In this document: positions 11,827 through 22,395 of the stretch, one piece after another | Layout: each line of letters begins with the position of its first letter | Position numbering within the stretch: position 1 is the stretch's first letter | NCBI GenBank assembly: GCA_036971715.1 | Contig: JAVHJL010000006.1 | Coordinates: 682,001-746,000 of the forward strand | Direction of reading: 5' to 3' | DNA length: 64,000 nt | Origin: Arthrobotrys musiformis | Taxonomy: Eukaryota > Ascomycota > Orbiliomycetes > Orbiliales > Orbiliaceae | Made by a program: the position numbers and the translations under genes | Notes under the pieces: generated by a model | Seen by the model: only the letters and a program-made list of their open reading frames with translations | Database searches by the model: none | Told to the model about the DNA's origin: nothing

Positions 11827-13738
11827 CTTCCAGCATTGCTGCACATAGTCTTGGGCTGCAGACGACTACACACCTCTGTATTGTACATACATACAATTAT
11901 ATAAAAAAAAAATCAAAGACATCGACAGCTTTGAACGTGGATTGATGAGTCGTTATGTATGTCAATATCTAGACCCGCTGGCTCAGCATAATTATTCATA
12001 GGATTCAAGGAATATTAATATATCGTCCCTGGAGTCTAGGCTCCTCGGATGGCAAGTATAGTAGAAGTTAGCCTTGAATCCAAGTATTTACATTGTCATT
12101 CCAAATCGTTTGCATTAAAACCTTAGCCAAAGGCTCGTTTATCGTGTCTTTGTCGATGAGCCAAGCTTAACAGCTTAGTCCACATAGCTAGAACTATCTA
12201 CCAAGGCGAATATGAGCCTGCTAATGGATATATTAGGTGTCTCGACCGCTGGGCACTGCCTAGCATTTGATGAATTATCAACGAAACAGTACAATCTATA
12301 TCTCAAGGCTAGTGAAAAGTATGGTCTAATGGCGAGATCTAGTGTTAGCTATGCGTTTCCATTTGTCGCCTTTCATGCGTGGCTAAGTTCAGTGGTTCAA
12401 TCTTCTTTTGTCGGAATATAATCGAGATATATGAAGTTAGGTTGAGAGGCGAATTTTAAATCAGGGATTCGATGCATGCACGTCGACAAGGTCATGCTCT
12501 TTCATTTTTGATTTTGGTCAAGGGGTTGCTGCTTGACAAGGTCTTGGGGTGTAGTTAGCTTGCACTGGTGTACGTAATTTCCCAGGAATGACTCGTATAC
12601 GCGGGCTTGTATAAACTGGAATTTAATAGCAATTAGGAGCTACTCCACCGACAAGTCCGTACCAAGACATCCAAGATACCGTCATGCAGCATGCGAAACA
12701 GCGAAGGAAGTCTTGGACTTGAGGTTGGGCGAAGCCTATGGAAACCTGACAGCGGACATGCAGCTAGAGCGACGGAACCGAAGACTGTTCACCCGTGGCG
12801 TGGAGAATGCATTAATCGAACGGTGATATCATAAAATGATGCAAGTCTTGAGTATTGGGCGTCCTATAACCCCCATCATTTGATATTCACCAAGCGTCGA
12901 GGCATCTACATGTGTGTATATATATATATATATTGATTCAACTACGTTGTCTTCAGATAATGGAAGTCTTGGTTGGTCGATACTAAAGCGCTCAAGCCGA
13001 TTATGTTTTTCTAAATTTTGGGGGGGAACATATGGACGTGTACGATGGTTCCAGAACTAAGCTAGAAACTTCGAGGCATCTGAGATTACCGAAGTGCACC
13101 CTGGTTTACCATCACGAGGACCTTCGCCATAACCCCCCAAAATTTCCGCGATACAAAGCCATGAAACATTTTCCTCGTCTTGGTTTCAAAAACTAAAAAA
13201 TCCCCGGCGAACATATCCGACAGACCGGGGTAGTTTTGAGTTCAACCAATCGTAGCGTGGAGAAACCGGCTAAAGCCACGACTTGGCTCGATCTTACCAC
13301 ACCAAGTTGGTGTCGGAGAATGGATGTGGGAGGGCTTGTTCTTGGTCACGTTGGACAATCTTTATCGGCTGTGAAGCCCGCGGTCCGCAAAACCGCTGTC
13401 GGCTTAGGGTTCCGTCTCGAATATATCGAATAAATTACGTTTGCGTACAACAACGCCTCGATCGAAATCTTGTTTATTCGCGGACAGGGAAGTTGTTGAT
13501 ATTATATGGGCAATTATAACCTTTTGGCTGCATGAAGCTGGAATATAAAATGGACGCCTCGCCGCCCGTCATTGTGCTTCTTCACCATCAGCACCATCCT
13601 AGCGATCGAGGTCAAAGATCCAACTGATATCTTTGGGAACAGGTTTCTCTTTTAACGTCTCCGTCTATTCACAAATTTGCAACAAAAAACAACAAGTATC
13701 ACGAATCCTCTTTTAATTTTTTACGAACTCTTATCAAA
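11827..13738. other. Intergenic between NLR and LPMO
   Basis: AT-rich, no convincing frame. A 10-bp inverted pair (GGATTCAAGG at 12001 and its complement at 12072) and a TA-dinucleotide run near 12912-12933 are visible. The last 540 bases hold the LPMO promoter described separately. Confidence 0.6.
13202..13550 (+). promoter_or_regulatory. LPMO promoter: CreA pair, Xyr1-type site, CCAAT, TATA
   Basis: CCCCGG at 13202-13207 and CCGGGG at 13225-13230 both fit the carbon-catabolite repressor consensus SYGGRG, in opposite orientation about 20 bp apart. CCAAT lies at about 13245. GGCTAAA at 13268-13274 fits the Xyr1/XlnR activator site, and TATAAAA stands at 13544-13550, about 190 bases before the start codon. 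The set is what is known for cellulase-type promoters; binding itself is inference from consensus matches. Confidence 0.5.
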
Positions 13739-14722
13739 ATGAAGGTCTCTGTTATTGCCGCTACCGCCGTAGGCCTGGCTGCCTCCGCCAATGCCCACGC
13801 TATTATGCAAAGGGTTTCCGTCAATGGAGCCGATCAGGGTCTTCTGACCGGTATCCGTGCTCCCTCGAACAACAACCCAGTCGGAGACGTCAGTTCCCAA
13901 GATATCATCTGCGGTGCCAGTGGAACCACTTCTAGCTCTATCATTAATGCCGCTCCAGGCGACAAGCTTGGTTTCAACTGGAGGCACATCATTGGTGGTG
14001 CCCAGGGCACTAATGACCCAGATGACCCGATCGCTTCTTCCCACAAGGGACCCGTCCAACTCTACCTCGCAAAAGTTGACAACGCAGCCTCTGCCGCTAA
14101 GACTGGCCAAAAGTGGTTCAAGGTTGCGTCTGAGGGGCTCAGCGGCGGCAAGTGGGGTGTCGACACCGTGATCCAAAACGGCGGTTGGTGGTACGCCAAC
14201 CTCCCAAGCTGCTTGGCTCCAGGCGACTACCTCGCCCGTGCCGAACTTATCGCTCTCCACAGCGCATACAGCAGCCAGGGTGTTCAATTCTATACCTCCT
14301 GCGCTCAAATCAGAGTCAGCGGCTCTGGCAGCTGGACTGGCTCCAACTTCCTCAGCTTCCCAGGCTCCTACTCTCAGAGCGACCCTGGTATCCTCATCAA
14401 CATCTACGGATCTTCCGGCCAGCCTGATAACGGCGGAAAGACATACGTTGCCCCCGGTGGCAGCGTTCAGCAGCAACAGTGTGGCGGCGGAAACCCAACT
14501 ACTACCACCACTGCCGCTCAAACCACCCTCCGCACTACCACCACAACCGCTGCCCAAACCACCACCACAACCACCACCACTACCAGAACTACTACCGCTG
14601 GTGGAAGCGGTGGAGGTGCCTCACTTTACGGACAGTGCGGTGGCTCAGGCTGGACCGGCCCAACCAGCTGTGCATCAGGAACTTGCACAGTGCTCAACCC
14701 ATACTACTCTCAATGTCTGTAG
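13739..14722 (+). CDS. AA9 lytic polysaccharide monooxygenase with CBM1
   Basis: Copper-dependent oxidative cleavage of cellulose outside the cell. Single exon, 327 residues. The signal peptide ends ...ASANA, so His20 becomes the mature N-terminal histidine of the copper brace. The second copper histidine is His102 in ASSHKGPV, the axial tyrosine is Tyr185 in GVQFYTSC, and the second-shell His174 and Gln183 are in place. The catalytic domain runs to about 235. A Thr-rich linker (about 254-286) joins it to a C-terminal cellulose-binding module (about 295-327) with QCGG, GWTGPT and the closing YYSQCL. Codons are strongly C-ending, which suggests high expression. The start codon follows a long leader with a TATA box about 190 bases upstream. 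All key residues are present, so it should be active; regioselectivity cannot be told from the sequence alone. Confidence 0.97.
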   Translation: MKVSVIAATAVGLAASANAHAIMQRVSVNGADQGLLTGIRAPSNNNPVGDVSSQDIICGASGTTSSSIINAAPGDKLGFNWRHIIGGAQGTNDPDDPIASSHKGPVQLYLAKVDNAASAAKTGQKWFKVASEGLSGGKWGVDTVIQNGGWWYANLPSCLAPGDYLARAELIALHSAYSSQGVQFYTSCAQIRVSGSGSWTGSNFLSFPGSYSQSDPGILINIYGSSGQPDNGGKTYVAPGGSVQQQQCGGGNPTTTTTAAQTTLRTTTTTAAQTTTTTTTTTRTTTAGGSGGGASLYGQCGGSGWTGPTSCASGTCTVLNPYYSQCL

Positions 14723-15625
14723 AGGGTTTTTCTAGCGGTTAATTTAGTTTTGTGTTGAAGGAAGTAGGTGACAGTGAGAAGGGGTGGGATTCCCTTCGCA
14801 TGTATATATACCCATCATGTTGCAGATGCATTTTGTTTTTATGCTCATATTACCTCTTTTACCTTCTATGATATGTATATATTAGTCTGCACCGGGAGGA
14901 AACTCCTTTGATGTAGCAACCAAATTTATTTTTTATGAGCATGAAACAAGCTTTGACGAGTCGTACCGTAGATAATCCACGTAGCTGTCCTTGGAAGATG
15001 CTGTGCTTTTAGCGGCTGAATGAAGAGAAAGCCAAATTTTGGCAGACATTAAGTAGAAGAGTTTAGAGGCCAAACTAAGTTTATAAGTAAAGCGGGGTGG
15101 GAACCGCTGGTGAGTAGGTACCGGCGAGAGCCTTGGAACTCTAGTGAAGTCCGAGTCTTTATATAGCTTGTCAAAGACCCTGCATAGCTAGCATAGACCA
15201 GCTGCACTGCAAGTTTCGTAGAGTGTGTTGAACTATTTGGAATATAACACTGTTTGAATCCAGAAGTTTGGAAGTCTTGACCGTTGATTATCTGCCTGTT
15301 TGCAAGGTCAATACATGTATAGAAATTTAAATTTCGAATCAGCCCTTTTCGATAGGTTTCAAGCCAAGGTCTCTGTAGGTTGTGCCAGCATTTCCAAAGA
15401 GGTCATGATCAGCTGCTTTGACCAATAGAATCCCCGTAGTTCTTCCCAAAGTGGATATGTTTGACAGTGTTGTAAATTATGCGTTGGAGTGTTGTCGACG
15501 CCAACCAGCATCACCAGCATCAACAGCTTCAGCAACCGAGCTGCGACCCAATTGCATCAACGTTCACCACCTTACCAAATCGGATCGCCTCCCCTTAGAA
15601 ACGGTACCACCTAGTCGAATTCAAG
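14723..15625. other. Intergenic, no gene seen
   Basis: 3' side of the LPMO followed by AT-rich sequence. CAGCATCACCAGCATCAACAG-like trinucleotide repeats near 15507-15530 precede the next gene. Confidence 0.6.
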
Positions 15626-16552
15626 ATGCCTCCTAAGACGCTCCCCGAGACACCCCGCAAACCCGAATTCAAGGGTGCTCCGGAAACACCTACCGAAAAA
15701 ATTCCCGTGAAAACCAGCCGTCTCAGATATATTCGATCACACGCCGCTGAAATCCTTTCCAAAGCGTTAGGTAAGACGTTTAACGCGGGGGATATTACCT
15801 TCACTACCTGCTTCAGAAGCGGGTATGATTGGTACGTTGGAGCCACCACTATCATCGATGCCAAAACCGGGGTTGGGTTTACCACGGAATACCAGCTCCC
15901 GATGTGGGCTGAGGCGCAGATGTGGCGTTGGAAGTCCCATGAAGCTTCAGCAATGATCGAATGGATAGATAGTGGACTTCTTAAGGCTGAGAAGGTCGTT
16001 GGCAAGGCGCGAAAAGTTAGGGAGCAGTTACCTGATGAGGTTGCTGGGTCTAAGGATATCGAAGTGATGCACATGGCTGCATTGGCCAAAAAGGAGTATA
16101 TCAAGGAGGTTAGTCCACGCTCGTATTCATATGATCTGTGTATAAGTAATTAGTAATGTCGCTGTAAGGTTTGCATCGTTGTCCTCAACGAGAGGGAGAA
16201 GAAAGCCCTTAAGGGCCGGTGGATCCAGCCACCAGGAACGATTAAGGGGCCCGCTTCCGAATTTCTTGCTTGGATGGCTGGATCTGCTGGCCCTAGTGCC
16301 ACTCAAAGAATGAGCCGAGAATACCTTGGGATGGACAGCAGCGGCGGAGAGGGAGAAGGCCGTGGCATTCGCATATCCCACGGCGGGTTCGGGGGCGATC
16401 CTATCGTCACTGAAGCCCCGACGGATGAGGATTTTTTGAAAGCACGAGAGTTGGCTAAAAATGCTTTGGCATACATGGAACTGTCGACGCGTGACTCCAC
16501 CAACGTTTCCGGCGTTGATGCAGGAACCATTGACCGATTTATGCAGCTTTAA
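15626..16552 (+). CDS. Hypothetical protein, two exons
   Basis: Not recognised. Exon 1 is 15626-16108 and exon 2 is 16169-16552. The 60-bp intron (GTTAGT...TGTAAG) keeps phase 0, and the product has 288 residues. The N-terminus is Pro/Thr/Lys-rich (TPRKPEFKGAPETPTEK). A folded-looking middle part (RYIRSHAAEILSKALG to MAALAKKEYIKE) contains several tryptophans and a helical charged stretch. The second exon opens VCIVVLNEREKKALKGRW, then has a Gly/Ser-rich linker and a helical C-terminus. There is no signal peptide or membrane span, so it is probably cytosolic or nuclear. The flanking genes give no functional hint. Confidence 0.7.
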
Positions 16553-17554
16553 GCATTTCGTATGATGTTGTGTTAGGAGTGACTACCGATGCCAGCGATC
16601 GAGGGTAGTCCCATTATCTTTTGTCTGCTCTAAATATTTTTTCAATCGAATTAGTAGCGCTGTAGCGCGAAAGAATCGAACAGGACGCTATATGAGCTCC
16701 CGTGTCTTGAAGGTATAATCAAACATAAAAAGATGGATTTATCGAGTGGACAGTGATGATCCTCGCTATGCATGCATGTATGGCCCTTACTATCGATTTT
16801 GAAATTATAGGCTAACATGGACAAGGCATTCGAACTCCCCTTGCTACTAATGGATCTCGTTAAAGACTCTATATTGGATTGAAGGTTAGGCCTTCGGCCA
16901 GCTCTGGTTTACGGGACAGGGTTAGGCCCTCTGTTCTGGAACTGCCTTGAAAGTCTCAAAGGGAGAGAAAATCCCCCAACAGAAGAAAAACTTCCGCATC
17001 CGCCCTTCATAGTTGTCTGGTGGGATACATTCGCGGCCACCGCTACGGAGGATGAGCGGATAGTCGACGTATGTCAACAAAATAATAATGTAGCACCAGT
17101 GCAAGTTGCGCGTGCAGATTTGTTTAGATCCCCTTCTTTGTTCTTTGTTGGTTATGACTTCAATCATATGTGTCTCTTTCTTCACCCACAACAATTCATT
17201 CAAGTTGGAGTAGCATTCGAGGCTATGCATCTTTCGGCCACAACAAAACTAACCCAACATATTGCCGAGCCGACATTGGTTACCCGCGACTTGTCCTGTA
17301 AGAAGCTCGCGACGCGGAAGTCTAAACAATTTCTCACGCATGAAAAATAACGGAGCTGTGCCTGAGAGAAACCCCTGGAGCTCTCCAGACCTACGGAGCC
17401 ATCTAGAACAACCCGTAGCAATGTCATCGGATAGATGGCATATGCCCTGGCATTCGAACCCGCAAAAATACAATATACTCCAGTCCTAATGTTTTAATAT
17501 TGTTGCAATATAAATTATACAGAGTTACGGCATAATTTTTCATGAGTTGGAATT
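16553..17554. other. Intergenic, no firm gene
   Basis: A minus-strand frame ending at 16922 carries a protein-like stretch (SGGRECIPPDNYEGRMRKFF), but no start or upstream exon could be assigned. Otherwise nothing is seen. Confidence 0.45.
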
Positions 17555-18481
17555 ATGGCGGCAACTGGAATCAGGTCATATGCGGAGGGCAGAGCAGCAG
17601 ACTCTAGGAGATCTGGGAGGCTGCCCCAAAATCGAACGGTCGAATCGGGAGCTCAGAGCCACGATACCCACGGCTGGCAACCAAGAACAATCTTTAAGAG
17701 AGCTTCGAGGGCCCCTAGCTTACCACCTGTCCTGGAGGATACTAGCCAGGGTAGCCGAACGAAATCCAAGCCTGATGAGAAGCCGTTACCGGCGGAACGC
17801 CCCGGGTACGAGACGCTCGATCAATCGGCAAAACCGTCAGCCTATAACCCCGTTACAAAACCAAAGACCCCAGCAACTCAAAAGGGGTCAAGCTATACAA
17901 AACCGATAGGGGAGAGAATGAGGGTTTATCATTCACTGGGATCGCGGAGCGGAATATGGACAACCATAGCTAGCGGTTTCCGAGAACTTTATGTTTCTCC
18001 ACTCCGAGCTTTGCAGATGATCCTCACGTCGATTTCTCGAAGCGTTCGCGTCTCGGTCCTAAAAAATTTGAAGATACCCAAGGGCTTTTTTTCATTACCT
18101 TCCCGCCAAAGGAAGGTATCGCGATCCGTCGCAATACACCCGAAGAGGAGAGTCATTGCAGAAAGAAAAAACGCCAAGATAGTGATTCTGCTCTTGATCA
18201 TGACATCTTCTTTCTGGACAACCGCATTCCCGATCGCAACGATGGAAATATTATTTCTGGTAGCACTATCTTGTATACCAATCGGGGTCCTCAGTATGTT
18301 TCAAAAGTATCAGAGTGGGAACTTAGGAGTTATTGCCCAGTGGAAAGGCAGTATCAGCTACTTAGCTATCATTGGCTTTTTTATGACGCTCAAAATGCTC
18401 TGGATAATTGAAGCAAGCGAGGCTTTCTATACTGAGAGGCACCAATGTCACTATTTTGGGGGATTGAAAGAAAACTTCTAG
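17555..18481 (+). CDS. Hypothetical multi-span membrane protein
   Basis: Not recognised. Single exon, 308 residues from the ATG at 17555. The first 200 residues are polar and basic (many R, K, P, S; likely disordered, cytosolic). Three hydrophobic segments follow at about 207-228, 230-250 and 268-287, with a short polar C-terminus. The polar N-terminus plus C-terminal membrane cluster resembles the gene at 24406-25412 in layout, though not clearly in sequence. No signal peptide is present. The stop at 18481 is followed after about 150 bases by a run of 20 C's. Confidence 0.6.
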   Translation: MAATGIRSYAEGRAADSRRSGRLPQNRTVESGAQSHDTHGWQPRTIFKRASRAPSLPPVLEDTSQGSRTKSKPDEKPLPAERPGYETLDQSAKPSAYNPVTKPKTPATQKGSSYTKPIGERMRVYHSLGSRSGIWTTIASGFRELYVSPLRALQMILTSISRSVRVSVLKNLKIPKGFFSLPSRQRKVSRSVAIHPKRRVIAERKNAKIVILLLIMTSSFWTTAFPIATMEILFLVALSCIPIGVLSMFQKYQSGNLGVIAQWKGSISYLAIIGFFMTLKMLWIIEASEAFYTERHQCHYFGGLKENF

Positions 18482-19150
18482 GCTGGTGCCAGATCAGTAC
18501 AATTAAAACCATGTCATAATTCATCTGTATTAGTAGTCTCGTTCCTATAGAACGGCAGGGTAACAAGTGTACGTACCAGCCTAATTCTAATTCCTTGGAA
18601 TACTGTATAATAACACTTATGGTTATCAATGTAGATCCCCCCCCCCCCCCCCCCCCACCCCCAAAATAATCCTTTATGCTAGTTTATAGAGCCCCAAGGC
18701 TATAGTCGCTAGCAGTTTGACCTCAGGGTGTAGCACCATAAAGCTTCTAGAAGTATTTTTAACAAGTTGTAAGACGATAATATAGCCGCAAAGCTATGCA
18801 ATGTGTAGGAGCTTTCGTAGGATTTACCTTTCGATCGTCAAAGTGCAAAATACCACACCGGACATCACGGCGTAGGGCATCGCCATGGAGCAACCCTAAC
18901 GACGGGATTGACGGTCCATTTCAGGAGCCACCAAAACTGGATCTGTGATTCCTGTCTTTGTGTTTGTGGATCCATCTCCCTGTCAAGCTTCGGCAATTTG
19001 ACCCTCATCATACCCCCCACCTAACATCTTTCCTCGACGACCTCAACATCGAATCCCCCCCTCAGGGCTTCTCTGAGTCACGTTAGGTAGGTTGTAATCC
19101 CCGGATTAGCCAGATTTTGCTTCAGCTGACTAAGAAGAAGCAGCCTCGAG
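18482..19150. other. Intergenic with homopolymer
   Basis: Contains the C20 run. The last 150 bases are C/T-rich and probably the leader of the next gene. Confidence 0.6.
18637..18656. repeat. C20 homopolymer
   Basis: Twenty consecutive C's, then A and five more C's. A length-variable site of this size is prone to slippage and to sequencing error. Confidence 0.9.
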
Positions 19151-20281
19151 ATGAAGAAACAGGGGAAAGCCAAGCGTGGTCGTGGCGGTTCGTCGTCCGC
19201 TCGAACCATCCGATTGTCCTCTCTTCGTCCCGACAGTATCCCAACCTCGGTCCTCCATCGCTCCGATGTTGATTACAACAGTCTCCAGGCTCATCTCAAC
19301 CTTCAAGATACTGAGATGCATTCTGTTCGCACTGTTCTAGATACCATCATCGAGATGAATCCGGACTTCTTCGGTCTGAATCTCCGCCTGACCAGCGAAC
19401 GTGAGCTTCTTTGTCGAATGGCGAATGAAAATACGAATCTCTTCGATGCAGACATCTCAGCAAGACTTGTCGAGCGAAACCGCGAGACCGGTGCTGTCGG
19501 CTGGTTGTTGTACCAATTCATCCTTTGGTGCATGGAAGAGGGCCGTCGTGCCGCCATCCGTGCTGGAGGCCTTCGAGAGAGATCTCGTTCTCGATCGAAC
19601 TCTGGCGGGTCTATGGAAACTATTATGGATATTGACCCCAGTAAGCTTGCCGAAATGGAAGAAGACGATGAATTCGATGATGACGATGATGACGCCTCCG
19701 ACGACGAGGACGACTACACAGATGACGAGGGTGGATCCCAGGATGACTCTGGGGAAGATTCTGAGGAGGAAGATTTGCAAGGTGGTGGCGAAGGCTTTGA
19801 GCTCGGTCCCGAGGCCCACATCCCTCAGCACATGATCGATTCCTCCGATCTGGAACGCGAGCTGCGTGACTACGAAGATAACATCGAGCCACAGATGATT
19901 CTCCGCTATGGAAGTGCTGAGGCTCAGCGCGAGTACCTCCAACGCCAGGGTAACGGTAGCGGCGGTCATGGGATCGGAGCTCCCGATGCAGGTGATTCTT
20001 CGGATGAGGAACCTCGAATCGACCCCGAGGTCCAGCGCGGACGACGCACCTCTTTGTTTTTCGCGTTTTGTTGCTTGTTCCTATTCCTCTCGATCGTTAT
20101 CCTCTGCCTGGCCCAGTATATGCATCACGAGCGAACGGCTGCTCGACTGTGGGATAGCCTTACTGTCAGAAAATACACCATCACGACCCCAACAGAAATT
20201 GAAATGACTCACAAGGATTCCGAAGTAAACCATTTGGCTGTCACGAGGGCTAATGCCACCATTGTGAAGGTCGAGCTTTAA
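19151..20281 (+). CDS. Acidic, tail-anchored-like membrane protein
   Basis: Single exon, 376 residues, start at 19151. The basic N-terminus (KKQGKAKRGRGG) leads to a helical domain (about 40-145) with SVRTVLDTIIEMNPDFFGLNLRL-type amphipathic helices. A very acidic stretch follows at about 168-213 (runs of D and E), then a second helical part. One hydrophobic span (about 299-323, FFAFCCLFLFLSIVILCLAQ) is followed by a 50-residue C-terminal tail. There is no signal peptide, so the long N-terminal part should face the cytosol or nucleoplasm. GC-rich third positions and clean coding composition support a real gene. The family is unrecognised; the layout would suit an organelle- or nuclear-envelope-bound adaptor, which is inference only. 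Confidence 0.8.
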   Translation: MKKQGKAKRGRGGSSSARTIRLSSLRPDSIPTSVLHRSDVDYNSLQAHLNLQDTEMHSVRTVLDTIIEMNPDFFGLNLRLTSERELLCRMANENTNLFDADISARLVERNRETGAVGWLLYQFILWCMEEGRRAAIRAGGLRERSRSRSNSGGSMETIMDIDPSKLAEMEEDDEFDDDDDDASDDEDDYTDDEGGSQDDSGEDSEEEDLQGGGEGFELGPEAHIPQHMIDSSDLERELRDYEDNIEPQMILRYGSAEAQREYLQRQGNGSGGHGIGAPDAGDSSDEEPRIDPEVQRGRRTSLFFAFCCLFLFLSIVILCLAQYMHHERTAARLWDSLTVRKYTITTPTEIEMTHKDSEVNHLAVTRANATIVKVEL

Positions 20282-21318
20282 ATGATTTACCCGGTTTTTC
20301 TTTATCTTTTTACCCCATCTTCTTCCTCAGCAGTCAACTGTATCCAACTATCACAACCGCTTCCTTCCTTACCGACTCCATATGCGTGTTTCTTCTTTCT
20401 ATCTTCCCCTCCGAGTCAGATCCCTGGTATCCACGCTGGAAGTTTTTTGGCCTAGATTGCTTCTAAACAAGCCGATGACGGCTGGTAGCTTTCAGGACTA
20501 GTTTTAAACCGATAGCTTTAGTTTCAGGGAGTATGATAACCAACTACATCAATGAAATCAATCCTTCTTAAAGGCATCTTGGACGTGTCCGGTCCAACCT
20601 CGTAAACATACCTAGCGGCTTTATTAGTCTTCTGCTGATCAAAAACTTTTCTTTGTGTGACCCCTGTAGAGAGGTTTTGGGATCCGTGCTGACCCTAATT
20701 TCATGATAAGCTGGCTGCCTGGCTTCGAGGCTACTAATACTCGGGAATGGTATTTACTGCCTTAGTCTGGGGACGCTCACCTATGCCTTGCTATCGCCCT
20801 TTTAGTCTGACGTCGCCTTTTCTGTATAATGAAATATCGTGAGTAGCCTCGAATCCAATATCGTGGGCCAAGTATATGTTTTGGGTTGTGCGTGCGATGT
20901 ATTTCTAGATTCTTGAGCCGCTTTGTTAGAACGGACCCCTGCATGGAACTATAAAATACTCTCGCGGACCGTACGATGCAATATTTAAGATCTGTTATGG
21001 TATTCGACGGAAACATCTCGCTGCATAAACCTATAAATAAAGCGCTTGCACACACCCTTATGGATAATTTCCTATTGCTTCAATTCATATGAAAATATGG
21101 GTTCGGTCAAGCTGACTTCTATCCAAATTAACTGAAACACCACCTCCTTTCTAGCAATATAGAAGTGCATTTAGGACATTTTGAACTCGAAATTTCCTAC
21201 AATAAGTTTCAACATAAGATACCTCTAGCAGAGGAAAACTAGAGATATATATCGATAAAGGCACCATGAGCGGGTATACAAGAGAATCTCAAGGTACACC
21301 GACCCCAAACTTTACTAG
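20282..21318. other. Intergenic with one dispersed repeat copy
   Basis: A T/C-rich presumed 3' untranslated region is followed by AT-rich sequence. The 27-nt word at 20763-20789 recurs at 58331-58358. Confidence 0.6.
20763..20789 (+). repeat. 27-nt dispersed repeat, copy 1
   Basis: Shares TAGTCTGGGG and CGCTCACCTATGCCTT with 58331-58358; the two differ by one indel and one substitution in the G run. The function is unknown. Confidence 0.7.
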
Positions 21319-21420
21319 GCTTACTACCTCGACGGAACTGACGAAAGGCGGATAGACATCGACCCTGAAATTTGCAATTGGGCCAGAAAGTTCGCACCTC
21401 ATCTCCCAACTAGTCTCGCG

Positions 21421-21837
21421 ATGACCCCAACCGGGAACTCTCTTCGAAAGGTTACAGGAGGGGGCGGGGTAATACCTGAGAGGGTTATCTGCGAAAACTG
21501 CAGACACGCAGCTGTATTGGATCAACAAAGAGACGAATGTATTCGAGAGGTCCGCCGCGCCGCTACCCTCATCAAAATCATATTGTGTGTGCAAGTCGCC
21601 CTAATCCTGAATCTATTTGCTCTTGACTGCGGTGTCAACGTCATAACGGTCCTCGGTTCGGTGGGGGCTAACTGGAATGCTATCGGCGAGCGCCTTTCCA
21701 CTGTCCTTTCGATGATTGAGGGCAGTCTTGCGGGGCTATTAGAAACCAATAATCCGACTATCGTCTCATCCATAGCCACCTCATTTAGTTGCGATGCCCT
21801 CGCTACTACCATAGGAGGCATCCCTGTCGACCTTTGA
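21421..21837 (+). CDS. Possible small protein with one hydrophobic segment
   Basis: Not recognised. 138 residues from the ATG at 21421. The frame is open back to 21319, just after a TTTACTAG that could be a splice acceptor, so the true start may be in an upstream exon I could not place. It contains a CxxC (CENCRHA), a hydrophobic segment (IKIILCVQVALILNLFAL) and a C-terminal region rich in Ser, Ala and Thr. The short length and unclear start leave this doubtful. Confidence 0.35.
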   Translation: MTPTGNSLRKVTGGGGVIPERVICENCRHAAVLDQQRDECIREVRRAATLIKIILCVQVALILNLFALDCGVNVITVLGSVGANWNAIGERLSTVLSMIEGSLAGLLETNNPTIVSSIATSFSCDALATTIGGIPVDL

Positions 21838-22395
21838 ATATATCTTAAATCCAGCAATTGTCATCGAGCCCAATTGCAAGGGGTCAGATTGTACGCATCT
21901 AGAAGATTGAGTACCAAAGGACGGCAGAAAACCATGGGGATTCTAGGTTCTCATTGGCTGGAGGGACACGCGGATGCCTCGTCGGAGGCTTTATTGTCAT
22001 CCATTTCATCAGATCGCGCGATCGCAAGACCTTTTTTGGCACCAGCCCTATCAATTTAAATTAGTGAAGTTCGAGCATGTATGTACTACTAACTAAAGAA
22101 AAATTATAAATTGGAGCGAGCATTTTTCGCGATGCAAAATTTGTGGTGGGAGATGGTTCCATATGTCGAGGCTGATTTGGTGTCTGGATCCTTGTGCATA
22201 TATACTGACGACACTAGCGCGACCCCACCCTTGACTATCAACTCTCCTCGGCCCACTTCCCACTTCCAAATATTTAGATCCATCATAAACTTCTCACCTC
22301 CAACCACGCATCTTCTTTTCTCTACAACATCTAACTACCATTTGACTCAGCTTCGCATCCTCATCAAGTGAACTCAATTAATTGCTACCATCCTC
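21838..22395. other. Intergenic, no gene seen
   Basis: AT-rich; C/T-rich leader-like sequence from about 22220 to the next start. Confidence 0.6.

Noticed and set aside
12001..12081. 10-bp inverted repeat as a mobile-element end
   Set aside because: It is short, has no duplication of flanking bases, and nothing element-like lies inside.
13721..14557. Long minus-strand frame over the LPMO
   Set aside because: It is a shadow of the strongly biased codon use of the LPMO gene on the other strand.
16922..17230. Minus-strand 102-codon frame
   Set aside because: One stretch looks protein-like but it has no supported start or intron and no family match.
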